Assembly: GCF_008016795.1 (NCBI RefSeq) | Contig: NZ_SDIK01000016.1 | Location: 1-40,617 of the forward strand | DNA from: Prevotella brunnea | GTDB lineage: Bacteria; Bacteroidota; Bacteroidia; Bacteroidales; Bacteroidaceae | Length of the DNA stretch: 40,617 nt | Direction: 5' to 3' | Part shown: positions 1 to 9,344 of the stretch, one piece after another | Position numbering within the stretch: the first letter of the stretch is position 1 | How the letters are laid out: each line of letters starts with the position of its first letter | Made by a program: the position numbers and the translations under genes | The notes under the pieces: model-generated | Told to the model about the DNA's origin: nothing | The model's database searches: none | What the model saw: only the letters and a program-made list of their open reading frames with translations

Positions 1-73
1 AAGGGCTGATACCTCGTGAGAAGTGTCAGCCCTAATTCATAAAAAATGTGGGATGTTTAGCGGACAGTAATAA
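1..73 (-). repeat. Left copy of 73-bp terminal inverted repeat, probable IS end
   Basis: This segment is the exact reverse complement of 40508-40580. It contains a hairpin (GGGCTGATACCTC / GTGTCAGCCC region) and ends in GCGGACAGTAATAA before the two copies diverge. The right copy continues into a TATCTTTG promoter-like box pointing out of the window, as expected just upstream of a transposase gene. I infer the ends of two copies of one insertion sequence whose bodies lie outside the window. The transposase is not visible, so the family is unknown. Confidence 0.55.
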
Positions 74-85
74 TTAAATAATAAT

Positions 86-570
86 ACTTGACGTGTTTTG
101 TTCCAATGCTGAATAGCACATATCCACTCATGTCCCCAATTCGTATTCAGGTGATGGCAAACAGATGCTTGATAGCGAAGATTCGACCCGACCGGCACCA
201 TGAAATTATATTACAAAAACCATATCTGAGGAACGTTTTGTAATCTATTGATAATCAGAGTGATATTAATTGCGATTTAAAAGCTTAGCTTTTGCATTCC
301 AATTCATGACCTTTTGCATTGCAAAAGCTAAGCTTTTGGAAAGTGAAAGCTAAGCTTTGGATAGATGAGTGAAGAATATTTAGGACATTATTGAACTTTT
401 CCCATATCGGAGGTAAGGATTTTCTCGTTTTCAACACCCCATCTAAATAAAGAATATGTTTGTTTTTGTCTTGCCCGGACAGGCGCAGGTGTTGAAATGA
501 GTTTATAGCGTATGGCTTTTGGTTACTAAATTGCTGAATAACAAACATATATAATTGAATGTTTCTAATG
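86..570 (-). repeat. Diverged ~490-bp dispersed repeat, copy 1 (inverted)
   Basis: Read on the minus strand, this matches 14656-15145 along its whole length at roughly three-quarters identity by eye, with small indels. Shared landmarks in order are a TCAATTATATATGT block, a CCTGTCCGGGCAAGACAAAA block, AAGCTTAGCTTTTG-type palindromes, GGTCATGAATTGGAATG, and a CTATCAAGCATCTGTTT block. Indels that are not multiples of three within the apparently conserved reading frame argue against a protein. The copy ends about 12 bp from the IS-like terminal repeat. It is probably a non-autonomous or relic mobile element. Confidence 0.8.
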
Positions 571-718
571 GGCGATAGGGATTCAAACGAAATGGCGCGG
601 CATAATTGTCGCGCCATTCTGTTTGTCTTAAGAAAAGATAAAATCTTTGTTCGCTTCTTTCCTATTCTCATGATTATCGTTCTGTTGAAGTGTGAAGAGG
701 GATGAAAACATAGCCATA

Positions 719-2260
719 CTATTCCCACTCAATAGTCGATGGTGGCTTGGAAGATATGTCGTAACAAACTCGATTTACACCTTTTACCTTATTGATAATT
801 TCATTTGAAACCTTTGCCAAGAAATCATAGGGGAGATGTGCCCAATCTGCTGTCATGGCATCAGTGCTTGTAACGGCGCGAAGTGCCACGGGATGTTCAT
901 AGGTGCGTTCATCGCCCATCACTCCAACGCTGCGTATCGTGGAAAGGAGAACGGTTCCCGCTTGCCACACTTTATCATAAAGCACTTTGCCGTCTTCACA
1001 AACATAGTTGTGCATATTCTCAATATATATGTCATCGGCTTCTTGAAGGATACGTACTTTTTCGCGAGTGATGTCTCCCAAGATGCGAACTGCCAGTCCG
1101 GGACCCGGGAACGGATGTCGCTTGATGAGACGCTCCGGCATACCCAATTCATAGCCCACGCGTCGAACTTCGTCCTTGAACAGCCATTTTAATGGTTCGC
1201 ACAACTGAAGGTGCATATCCTTGGGCAATCCTCCCACATTGTGGTGGCTCTTTATTACCATGCCTGTAATGCTCAAACTCTCAATGCGATCGGGATAGAT
1301 GGTGCCTTGTGCCAACCATTTGGCATCGGTAATCTTCTTTGCCTCGGCGTTGAACACTTCCACGAAGTCGCGACCGATAATCTTCCGTTTCTTTTCCGGG
1401 TCGGTAACACCTTTTAAGTCTTGGAAGAATTTTTCGGATGCATCTACACCGATAACGTTCAACCCTAACCCTTCGTATGCCTTCATGACTTTGGAAAATT
1501 CGTTTTTTCTGAGCATGCCGTGATCTACAAAGATACAAGTCAGATTCTTTCCGATGGCTTTGTTCAACAACGTGGCACAAACCGAAGAATCTACACCCCC
1601 CGAAAGTCCGAGAATAACCCTGTCGTTACCTATTCGTTCGCGCAATTGCCGAACGGTGGTTTCAACGTATGAGGCTGCGCTCCATTCCTGCTTGCTGCCA
1701 CAAATATCAACAACAAAGTTCTTCAGCAAGGTTTTGCCTTCCAGAGAATGATATACTTCCGGATGGAATTGCACTGCCCACAACCTATTCTCTTCTGAGG
1801 CGTAAGCGGCATATTTCACGTCGGATGTGGAAGCTATCGTTTTGCAATTCCCGGGTATGGCGGTTATGGTATCTCCGTGGCTCATCCATACTTGCGAGTT
1901 CTCATGAAATCCCTTGAATAGCGAATTGTTGAGATCAATTGTGGAAAGGTTGGCACGCCCATATTCTCGCGTTCCCGTTTGTTCCACCTTTCCTCCGTTC
2001 TTGTGTGAGATATATTGTGCGCCATAGCATATTCCCAGTACCGGAATTTTACCCACAAACTGTTTCAGGTCCACCTGAAAGGCCTCTTTGTCATGAACGG
2101 AATAGGGCGACCCGGACAGGATGACACCAATCACGGATGGATCATTGTTGGGAAATTTGTTGTAGGGAAGAATCTCACAAAATGTATCCAACTCGCGTAC
2201 ACGTCTTCCGATGAGTTGGGTTGTTTGAGATCCGAAATCCAGGATGATTATCTTTTGCAT
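719..2260 (-). CDS. guaA: GMP synthase (glutamine-hydrolysing)
   Basis: Catalyses XMP + ATP + glutamine to GMP, the last step of guanine nucleotide synthesis, in the cytoplasm. The 513-aa protein has the usual bacterial length. Residues 1-190 form a class I glutamine amidotransferase domain with nucleophile C78 in GICYGAQ and the H166-P-E168 pair in QFHPEV. The ATP-pyrophosphatase domain begins near 210 with the PP-loop SGGVDSS at 220-226. The C-terminal dimerisation domain ends in the typical IEWE. The ATG at 2260 places the amidotransferase domain at the N-terminus as expected. No frameshift is seen. It is transcribed alone, upstream of the left repeat. Confidence 0.97.
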   Translation of the reverse strand: MQKIIILDFGSQTTQLIGRRVRELDTFCEILPYNKFPNNDPSVIGVILSGSPYSVHDKEAFQVDLKQFVGKIPVLGICYGAQYISHKNGGKVEQTGTREYGRANLSTIDLNNSLFKGFHENSQVWMSHGDTITAIPGNCKTIASTSDVKYAAYASEENRLWAVQFHPEVYHSLEGKTLLKNFVVDICGSKQEWSAASYVETTVRQLRERIGNDRVILGLSGGVDSSVCATLLNKAIGKNLTCIFVDHGMLRKNEFSKVMKAYEGLGLNVIGVDASEKFFQDLKGVTDPEKKRKIIGRDFVEVFNAEAKKITDAKWLAQGTIYPDRIESLSITGMVIKSHHNVGGLPKDMHLQLCEPLKWLFKDEVRRVGYELGMPERLIKRHPFPGPGLAVRILGDITREKVRILQEADDIYIENMHNYVCEDGKVLYDKVWQAGTVLLSTIRSVGVMGDERTYEHPVALRAVTSTDAMTADWAHLPYDFLAKVSNEIINKVKGVNRVCYDISSKPPSTIEWE

Positions 2261-2337
2261 ATTCTAATGTTGTTTATATGTGTTTGGGAATTAATCTTAA
2301 TTTATTATTCGTTGTATGCTTTTGGAATCTTCCTTGC

Positions 2338-3150
2338 TTATGGGTTTGAGGATGGAAGATTATACCCATTTCTTATAAAGTCCTCTGCTTCGCAAAGCTT
2401 ATCAAGTTTCCCCACATCCATAAGCTTCAAGTCTTCTTTGATGTACCCCATGAAGTTCATTTTCTTAGCATTCTTCAGGTAAAAATCCATAATCGGAAAC
2501 TTCTCCGGATAGTTTCTCATAGCTTGAAATATAGTGGGGCTCACGGTATGGATGCCTGAAAATGCGAGCAACCTGTAGCCGTGTTGTGTGTTTGGTTGCT
2601 TATCTTTGTATGGTGGCTCGAATTTCAAATGAACAATATCCTCAAAAGGCGACTTCACCTCTCCCGTTTCTACATTAGTCCACCCCATCAATCTCATGGC
2701 TTCGTTGAAAATCAGGTATCGCTTGGTGTCTCTCTGGCTCACCAACAACAAAGCGTCAACTCCACTTTTCTTGTTCAGTCTGATTGCGTGATGATACAAC
2801 GATCGTAAATCCGCGTTGCTGAGAATATCTACATTGTGAATAAGAATGGGCAGAAAGGGATTAAAAAATGAAGCAGCCTTTTTAATTCCTCCACCGGTGT
2901 CAAGAAGTTGCATTGTCTCATCGGAAATGCGAATGTCAATACTGAAATCTTTTGATTGCAGATAATCAATAATCTGGTTGGAGAAATGGTGTACGTTTAC
3001 AACAATGGTTTCGCTGCCTGCTGCCTTTAAGGTTTCTATCGTATGTTCAATAAGTGGCTTACCCCCTACCTTTACCAACGCTTTCGGCATTCTGTCCGTA
3101 AGCGGTTTAAGGCGAGTGCCGAGACCGGCTGCAAAAATCATCGACTGCAT
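2338..3150 (-). CDS. Sugar-1-phosphate nucleotidyltransferase, MurU-like
   Basis: A 270-aa NTP-transferase. The signature GLGTRLKPLTDRMPKALV at residues 9-26 is the nucleotide-binding loop, LLDTGGGI lies near residue 82 and a metal-binding Asp sits in HNVDIL near 109. The short length and lack of a C-terminal acyltransferase helix fit MurU (N-acetylmuramate-1-P uridylyltransferase) or mannose-1-phosphate guanylyltransferase families. The upstream neighbour is an AmgK-like anomeric sugar kinase. AmgK and MurU are consecutive enzymes of the MurNAc salvage pathway to UDP-MurNAc, so MurU is the favoured reading. A TAAATTTG box at 3172-3179 suggests its own promoter with a short leader. Substrate is inferred from the neighbour only. 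Confidence 0.8.
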   Translation of the reverse strand: MQSMIFAAGLGTRLKPLTDRMPKALVKVGGKPLIEHTIETLKAAGSETIVVNVHHFSNQIIDYLQSKDFSIDIRISDETMQLLDTGGGIKKAASFFNPFLPILIHNVDILSNADLRSLYHHAIRLNKKSGVDALLLVSQRDTKRYLIFNEAMRLMGWTNVETGEVKSPFEDIVHLKFEPPYKDKQPNTQHGYRLLAFSGIHTVSPTIFQAMRNYPEKFPIMDFYLKNAKKMNFMGYIKEDLKLMDVGKLDKLCEAEDFIRNGYNLPSSNP

Positions 3151-3171
3151 CAGCTACTGTTTTAACGCGTG

Positions 3172-3179
3172 CAAATTTA
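3172..3179 (-). promoter_or_regulatory. Promoter -7 box for the MurU-like gene
   Basis: TAAATTTG on the minus strand matches the Bacteroidetes TAnnTTTG consensus about 20 bp before the ATG at 3150. The -33 region is only a partial match. Confidence 0.5.
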
Positions 3180-3297
3180 CTAATTATATTTCAGATACCG
3201 AAAGAAAACAAGCTAAAAGCCTTTTTCTGCTCAATCCGTTCGGCATACTCATTGAATGGAATATTTTTTCAAGAAATACAATCTGCGTTTTTCGCTA

Positions 3298-4848
3298 TCA
3301 TTGTTTCTTGGTTGAAGCCAAAACCTGACTGATATCTTGTTCCCTATGAACGATATGCACCTCAATGCCGTATTTCTGATTTAAGTGTTCCCCCAAGTGT
3401 TGAGCGCAATATACGGAACGATGTTGTCCGCCCGTGCATCCGAAACAGAACATTAAGTCGGTAAATCCGCGTTGGATGTACCGTTCCACATGATGGTCTG
3501 CCAACTTGTAAATGGGTTTTAAGAAGTCGAGAATTTCTCCGTCGTCTTCAAGAAACCTAATGACAGAATCATCAAGACCATTTATCTTCTTGTAAGGCTC
3601 GTAACGTCCCGGATTGTGTGTGCTCCTGCAATCAAAGACATATCCTCCGCCATTTCCGGACGTATCTTCCGGAATGCCTTTCTTGAACGAGAAGCTATAG
3701 ATACGCACTATCAATGGACCTTTTCCATCATATTTCGAGAAAGTTGCCGGACCATCAAGAGGGTTGGCTTGATAGATATCTTTTTCCGCCGTCTTATATC
3801 CATCAGTACGATTGGCGGCAGGTTGTTCTATTCGAGCAAATCTCGGAAGTTGCGTCAGCTGCTTGAGAATTTCCATCAGATATGGATAGGGGAATAGACT
3901 TTCGTCTAAAGTTAAAAGGTCTCTGATGTTTTGGATGGCAGGTGGTATCGAATCTAAGAAATGTTTTTTTCGTTCGAAATAGCCCCGAAAACCGTATGCA
4001 CCCAAAACCTGAAGCAACCGAAACAATACGAATAGTGAAAGGCGGTTCACGAAATGGCGTTTGGAGGGCACTTCGGTATAGTTTTTTAAGCTCTGATAAT
4101 ACTCGAAGACAAGCTCTCTTCGCAATTTGAATGAGTATTGTGCACTTGCCTGCCATAGGAATGACGCGAGGTCGTAATAAAAAGGTCCTTTCCTCCCACC
4201 TTGGAAATCAATGAAATAGGGATTGTTCTGCGCGTCCAGCATGATGTTGCGTGCCTGAAAGTCCCGATAAAGAAAAGAATTCATTGGCTCCGATGTCAAG
4301 TCTTTTGCCATTATATGGAAGTCGGCTTGGAGCTTCAGCTCGTGAAAGTCCAATTCGGTTGCTTTCAGGAAGCAATACTTAAAGTAGTTCAAATCGAACA
4401 ACACCCCTTCTTCGTTGAATTCCGGCTGTGGATAGCACTGATTAAAGTCGAGTTCCCGAGCACCTCTCAGCTGAATATTGGGTAGCTGTCGAATGGTTTT
4501 GCGCAATAGGTTTTGTTCTGCGAGATTATATCTTCCGCCTGCCTCGCGACCTCCCGCAATGGCATTGAACAACGAGCGATTACCCAAGTCGGATTGTAGG
4601 TATCGTGTCTCATCATCCGAAATTGCTATAATTCGTGGAACGGGCAGTCGGCGTTTTGTGAAATGATTGGCAAGATAGATGAAAGCATGGTTCTCATCTC
4701 TGCTCGTGCCGATTACTCCGATGACAGTATCTCCGACATCATTAAAAAACCGATAGTACTCTCTGTTGCTACCTGCTCCGGGAATCTTCTCGATGTTCTT
4801 TGGATTTGCACCTGCCCAATTCTTATATAGTTCTAAAAGTTTTTCCAT
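3298..4848 (-). CDS. AmgK-like sugar kinase fused to RapZ C-terminal domain
   Basis: 516 aa in two parts. Residues ~20-330 are an aminoglycoside-phosphotransferase fold: the Brenner-type motif YRDFQARN (D196, N201) and the metal site IDFQGGRKGP (D214). This group includes AmgK, the anomeric kinase of MurNAc/GlcNAc. Residues ~378-510 match the C-terminal domain of RapZ/YvcJ, with the diagnostic CFGCTGGQHRSV at 468-479. The RapZ N-terminal P-loop domain is absent. In E. coli RapZ the C-terminal half binds glucosamine-6-phosphate, so here it could sense an amino-sugar phosphate; that is inference. It lies 12 bp after the small membrane protein gene and upstream of the MurU-like gene, suggesting peptidoglycan sugar salvage. 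Confidence 0.85.
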   Translation of the reverse strand: MEKLLELYKNWAGANPKNIEKIPGAGSNREYYRFFNDVGDTVIGVIGTSRDENHAFIYLANHFTKRRLPVPRIIAISDDETRYLQSDLGNRSLFNAIAGGREAGGRYNLAEQNLLRKTIRQLPNIQLRGARELDFNQCYPQPEFNEEGVLFDLNYFKYCFLKATELDFHELKLQADFHIMAKDLTSEPMNSFLYRDFQARNIMLDAQNNPYFIDFQGGRKGPFYYDLASFLWQASAQYSFKLRRELVFEYYQSLKNYTEVPSKRHFVNRLSLFVLFRLLQVLGAYGFRGYFERKKHFLDSIPPAIQNIRDLLTLDESLFPYPYLMEILKQLTQLPRFARIEQPAANRTDGYKTAEKDIYQANPLDGPATFSKYDGKGPLIVRIYSFSFKKGIPEDTSGNGGGYVFDCRSTHNPGRYEPYKKINGLDDSVIRFLEDDGEILDFLKPIYKLADHHVERYIQRGFTDLMFCFGCTGGQHRSVYCAQHLGEHLNQKYGIEVHIVHREQDISQVLASTKKQ

Positions 4849-4860
4849 TCCTTTCGATTA

Positions 4861-5082
4861 TCAAGGTTGCTCTTCCTCATTATTTTCTTTCAGATGTTTT
4901 AATATCTCTTTTGATTGCCGTTCCCCTTTCTTTTTTAATTCGTATTGGCGTAGCAACCCATCAACTAAAAGAAGAAGCATCATGATACCTGCCGTTATCA
5001 AGATGTTTCGCGTAATGTAATAGAGTCCTCCAATAACGATGAAGAACAATAGGAACATTTTCCAATTTAACTTAGCCTTCAT
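4861..5082 (-). CDS. Small membrane protein, unknown function
   Basis: 73 aa starting at ATG 5082 (MKAKLNWKMF). A hydrophobic stretch at residues ~10-42 could make one or two membrane segments. It is followed by a charged, probably cytosolic tail (YELKKKGERQSKEILKHLKE) ending EEEQP. I prefer this start over one 15 codons upstream, because a promoter -7 box TATCTTTG sits at 5087-5094, inside the longer reading frame. That leaves almost no leader, so the mRNA may be leaderless. The gene ends 12 bp before the kinase-RapZ gene and is probably its first operon partner. No family recognised. Confidence 0.65.
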   Translation of the reverse strand: MKAKLNWKMFLLFFIVIGGLYYITRNILITAGIMMLLLLVDGLLRQYELKKKGERQSKEILKHLKENNEEEQP

Positions 5083-5086
5083 TTGG

Positions 5087-5094
5087 CAAAGATA
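5087..5094 (-). promoter_or_regulatory. Promoter -7 box, nearly leaderless gene
   Basis: TATCTTTG on the minus strand ends only 4 bp before the ATG at 5082, so transcription should begin at or next to the start codon. Confidence 0.55.
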
Positions 5095-5213
5095 CAAAAA
5101 ACGATTAGATGAGGAAAATAAAAACACGGAAACCTCTTTCCTTGAGCTTAAATAATTGTTTGAGGACAGTCCTTACCGGGGCAGTTGTTTCGTCTTATAT
5201 TGAGTGGAGGAGC

Positions 5214-5247
5214 ACAAAAAGGGGAGTCGTACAGACTCCCCTTTTTT
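5214..5247 (-). terminator. Rho-independent terminator after groEL
   Basis: Perfect 8-bp GC-rich stem GGGGAGTC / GACTCCCC (5221-5228 with 5234-5241), loop of 5, flanked by A and T runs on both sides. It lies 19 bp past the groEL stop and can work in both directions. Confidence 0.9.
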
Positions 5248-5265
5248 ATGCTTGATAATTGGTTG

Positions 5266-6930
<1,665 letters not shown>

Positions 6931-6975
6931 TTAGTTGTGAAATTATGAACGTTATTGTATTTTCATTTTCGGAAA

Positions 6976-7245
6976 TTACTCCACCACGGCGAGCACGTCG
7001 CTCTGGCGCATCATGAGATATTTCTCGCCCTCGTTCTCAATTTCCGTTCCGGCGTATTTTCCATAGAAAACTTCATCGCCGGGCTTTAAGATCATATCTT
7101 CATCTTTGGTACCGTTGCCTACTGCTATTACTTTGCCACGCTGTGGCTTTTCTTTGGCTGTGTCCGGAATAATGATTCCACCTACTTTCTGTTCTGCCTC
7201 GATGGGTAGAACAAGCACTCTGTCTGCTAATGGTTTAATTGTCAT
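6976..7245 (-). CDS. groES: Co-chaperonin GroES (Hsp10)
   Basis: Heptameric lid of the GroEL chamber. 89 aa, slightly shorter than the E. coli protein. It begins [12 protein letters not shown], has the mobile loop around [19 protein letters not shown] that docks to GroEL, and the roof/core segment [14 protein letters not shown]. First gene of the groES-groEL operon. The 5' region holds no CIRCE-type repeat that I can find but carries a TTGGCAC element and a CTGACA/TGTCAG palindrome, listed separately. Confidence 0.97.
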   Translation of the reverse strand: MTIKPLADRVLVLPIEAEQKVGGIIIPDTAKEKPQRGKVIAVGNGTKDEDMILKPGDEVFYGKYAGTEIENEGEKYLMMRQSDVLAVVE

Positions 7246-7320
7246 AATTCTATATGTTTTTAGTTTAAATCTTTCAATTGCGGTGAAGAACTGCTTTTAG
7301 TGTCTTCGCCAATACTATTA

Positions 7321-7383
7321 CGAAAACCGTGCCAACTTTTTACACTGACACGGCTGGCATGACAATTCTGACATTGTTGTCAG
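7321..7383 (-). promoter_or_regulatory. Candidate groES control region: TTGGCACG element plus palindrome
   Basis: On the minus strand TTGGCACG (7328-7335) is a full match to a sigma-54 -24 element. The expected -12 element reads TCGTA instead of TTGCA, so the match is partial. Upstream lies a 16-bp palindrome CTGACATTGTTGTCAG (7368-7383), with a further CTGACA at 7345-7350, which could bind an activator or repressor. The groES ATG is about 75 bp downstream. Confidence 0.35.
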
Positions 7384-7463
7384 TTGTTTTATGTTTCGGA
7401 TTTCAGCTCATTAATTATGCTGTGGGAAAGCTCTATTGTCCTGTTTTTTCAATGTTCGTTTTT

Positions 7464-7546
7464 CATTTCCTTAGCTTTTGCGTTCCAAAAGCTAAGGAAA
7501 TGGCTCACAAAAGCATAGCTTTTGCACATCAAAAGCTATGCTTTTG
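7464..7546. terminator. Two tandem 17-bp hairpins after the glycerate kinase gene
   Basis: Stem 1 pairs 7464-7480 with 7486-7502. Stem 2 pairs 7508-7524 with 7530-7546. Both are perfect 17-bp stems with 5-nt loops, and each arm contains the quasi-palindrome (C/T)TAGCTTTTG. They lie ~50-130 bp past the stop of the minus-strand kinase gene, a position for transcription termination or mRNA end protection. The core resembles the AAGCTTAGCTTTTG palindromes inside the ~490-bp repeats. Confidence 0.65.
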
Positions 7547-7595
7547 AAATGGATTTGTAAGGTCTTGATTATAAGCAGTTTGTAAATGCTTATTT

Positions 7596-8669
7596 TTATT
7601 TGTCGTTGTAAAGATAATTCACAAGTCGAGTTACTTCTTCGGTCAGGTTTTTTTTGGCGTATGCCGGCTGAACGGCTTCTTCCAAGGGAGTGTTGGGAGG
7701 CGTTATGAACCGCGCGGAGGCGAAACCGGCAGAAAGCAATTGCTCTTTGTCGGCTATTCTTCCCGCCAAGAGATGAACGGGAATGTTGGCGTTTTGCCCA
7801 TACTGCAATAGTTTAAAAGGAATTTTTCCCATTAAGGTTTGCTTGTCTGCACTTCCTTCACCGGTAATAATGAAGTCTGCACCACTTATCTTTTTCTCAA
7901 ATTGTACTTCGGAAAGCAACAAGTCCGCTCCCGAAATCATGGTGGCATTAAAGAACTGAAGAAATGCGTAGCCCAAACCGCCGGCAGCTCCCGCTCCGGG
8001 TTGTTGTGCATGGTCTCTTCCGGTTTTTCTTGCCGACATTGTCGCGAAAGTTTTCGCTCTCCGATCCAATAACACGATGTCTTTGTCAGTCGCTCCTTTT
8101 TGCGGACCAAACACATTGGCAGCCCCCATGAAACCGTACAGAGGGATATTTACGTCTGATGCCAACCGGATTTTCAGCGCGGAGAGTTGTCGATGCTGAA
8201 ACCAATCTTCCCCATATTCTTCCTTTAATGCCAAGAGCATTCCTAATCCGCAGTCGCTTGTGGCAGAGCCACCCAAACCAATGATGAACTCTTTACAGCC
8301 CTGCTTGATGGCGGCTATCATCAGTTCACCAACTCCATAAGTGGTGGCTCGCAGTGGGTTAAGCTCTTCCTTTTTCAATAAATTAATACCGCAAGCTGCT
8401 GCTGTTTCAATTACACAGACACCATCTTCTCTTACCAAGAAAGTTGTTTTGATAGGTCGCATTAGCGCGTCGTGGCACTCGGCAGCAACAGATTTACAGT
8501 TGAAAAGGGCATTATACACCGACAGCATCCCATCTCCACCATCAGTAACGGGAATTTTAACCACGTCAATGGGGTAAGGAAGGGAGCGAATAGCTGTTTC
8601 GGCAATAGAAGCCGCTTTCATAGAGGACAAACAACCTTTGAAGCTGTCGAAGGCGAGTATTATTTTCAT
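7596..8669 (-). CDS. Glycerate kinase
   Basis: 357-aa member of the GlxK/GarK family, phosphorylating D-glycerate with ATP. It begins MKIILAFDSFKGCLSS, the family's N-terminal signature. The glycine-rich segments PVTDGGDGML and GLGGSATSDCGLGML and the closing ITGEGSADKQTLMGKIP motif are all present, and length is typical (about 370-380 aa). A minus-strand TATATTTG at 8716-8723 is a plausible promoter with a ~40-nt leader. Single-gene unit followed by two tandem hairpins. The exact product position (2- or 3-phosphoglycerate) cannot be read from sequence. Confidence 0.93.
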   Translation of the reverse strand: MKIILAFDSFKGCLSSMKAASIAETAIRSLPYPIDVVKIPVTDGGDGMLSVYNALFNCKSVAAECHDALMRPIKTTFLVREDGVCVIETAAACGINLLKKEELNPLRATTYGVGELMIAAIKQGCKEFIIGLGGSATSDCGLGMLLALKEEYGEDWFQHRQLSALKIRLASDVNIPLYGFMGAANVFGPQKGATDKDIVLLDRRAKTFATMSARKTGRDHAQQPGAGAAGGLGYAFLQFFNATMISGADLLLSEVQFEKKISGADFIITGEGSADKQTLMGKIPFKLLQYGQNANIPVHLLAGRIADKEQLLSAGFASARFITPPNTPLEEAVQPAYAKKNLTEEVTRLVNYLYNDK

Positions 8670-8715
8670 TTCTACTACTCGTTACATTAAGAGACTTAAA
8701 TAAATAATTTGTATG

Positions 8716-8723
8716 CAAATATA
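8716..8723 (-). promoter_or_regulatory. Promoter -7 box for glycerate kinase
   Basis: TATATTTG on the minus strand, 46 bp before the ATG at 8669. No clear -33 partner. Confidence 0.5.
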
Positions 8724-8836
8724 GTGGTTTTCCACGAGATTTGAGAGGAAGGGTAGGGAAACCACGCAAAAAAGCCCATACTGTCGGTAAAAGTTTTAAT
8801 TGATTTCAACATTTTAACAAAAAATATTATTGGCAG

Positions 8837-9016
8837 ATGAACTATTCACTACAACTCAAAGAACACCGACTATTCGTTGAAAGAGTGCAACGTTGGTTCG
8901 AGACCGGGTTGGTTTTGAACCTCAATAAACACATCGGCTTCATGCCTCATGTAGGTTTTGCAGGATGGAAAAATATAAATTCGCTGATAATCAGATATTT
9001 AATCAATTTTTATTAG
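8837..9016 (+). CDS. Small ORF of 59 aa, unknown or remnant
   Basis: Encodes MNYSLQLKEHRLFVERVQ followed by WFETG and GFMPHVGFAGW, ending in an AT-rich low-complexity tail. The first ~45 codons have amino acid composition and codon use resembling a real protein; the end reads like non-coding DNA. No family recognised and no promoter or ribosome site is evident. It could be the N-terminal stump of a larger lost gene. It is the only coding candidate in the 675-bp gap between the kinase gene and sppA. Confidence 0.3.
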   Translation: MNYSLQLKEHRLFVERVQRWFETGLVLNLNKHIGFMPHVGFAGWKNINSLIIRYLINFY

Positions 9017-9215
9017 TTGCATATAGTTAATTCTTTCTCTCTCATTTTTAAACGATTACATTGGAATTAACCGAATATTGACTTATAAGTTCTAACAAGA
9101 AAACATAGCTTTATGAGTATTGCCAAACCACATTTCCTTTGTAGTGTTTCGAGCTGTTGACGAAGTTACGTCAGCGACTTTTTGTCAGGTGTTTTCTAAA
9201 GAAATCTCAAAAAGT

Positions 9216-9246
9216 TTTGAGATTTATCGTTTTATGCTTATCTTTG
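9216..9246 (+). promoter_or_regulatory. Promoter of sppA operon
   Basis: TTTG (9216-9219), 19-bp spacer, TATCTTTG (9239-9246): a full match to the Bacteroidetes -33/-7 consensus, giving a ~90-nt leader before the ATG at 9345. Confidence 0.8.
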
Positions 9247-9344
9247 CAATTATATAGATAAGGTGTAAAAGATAGTAAGCGTGTGTTGTCTGCTGTGGAA
9301 TGCCATTATCTCCCTTAAAATAACAAACCGTAAAAACAACCTAT

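Noticed and set aside
285..728. 147-codon frame on the minus strand overlapping the guaA end
   Set aside because: It runs across the ~490-bp repeat; the second copy has compensating one-base indels and no start codon, so it is probably not translated.
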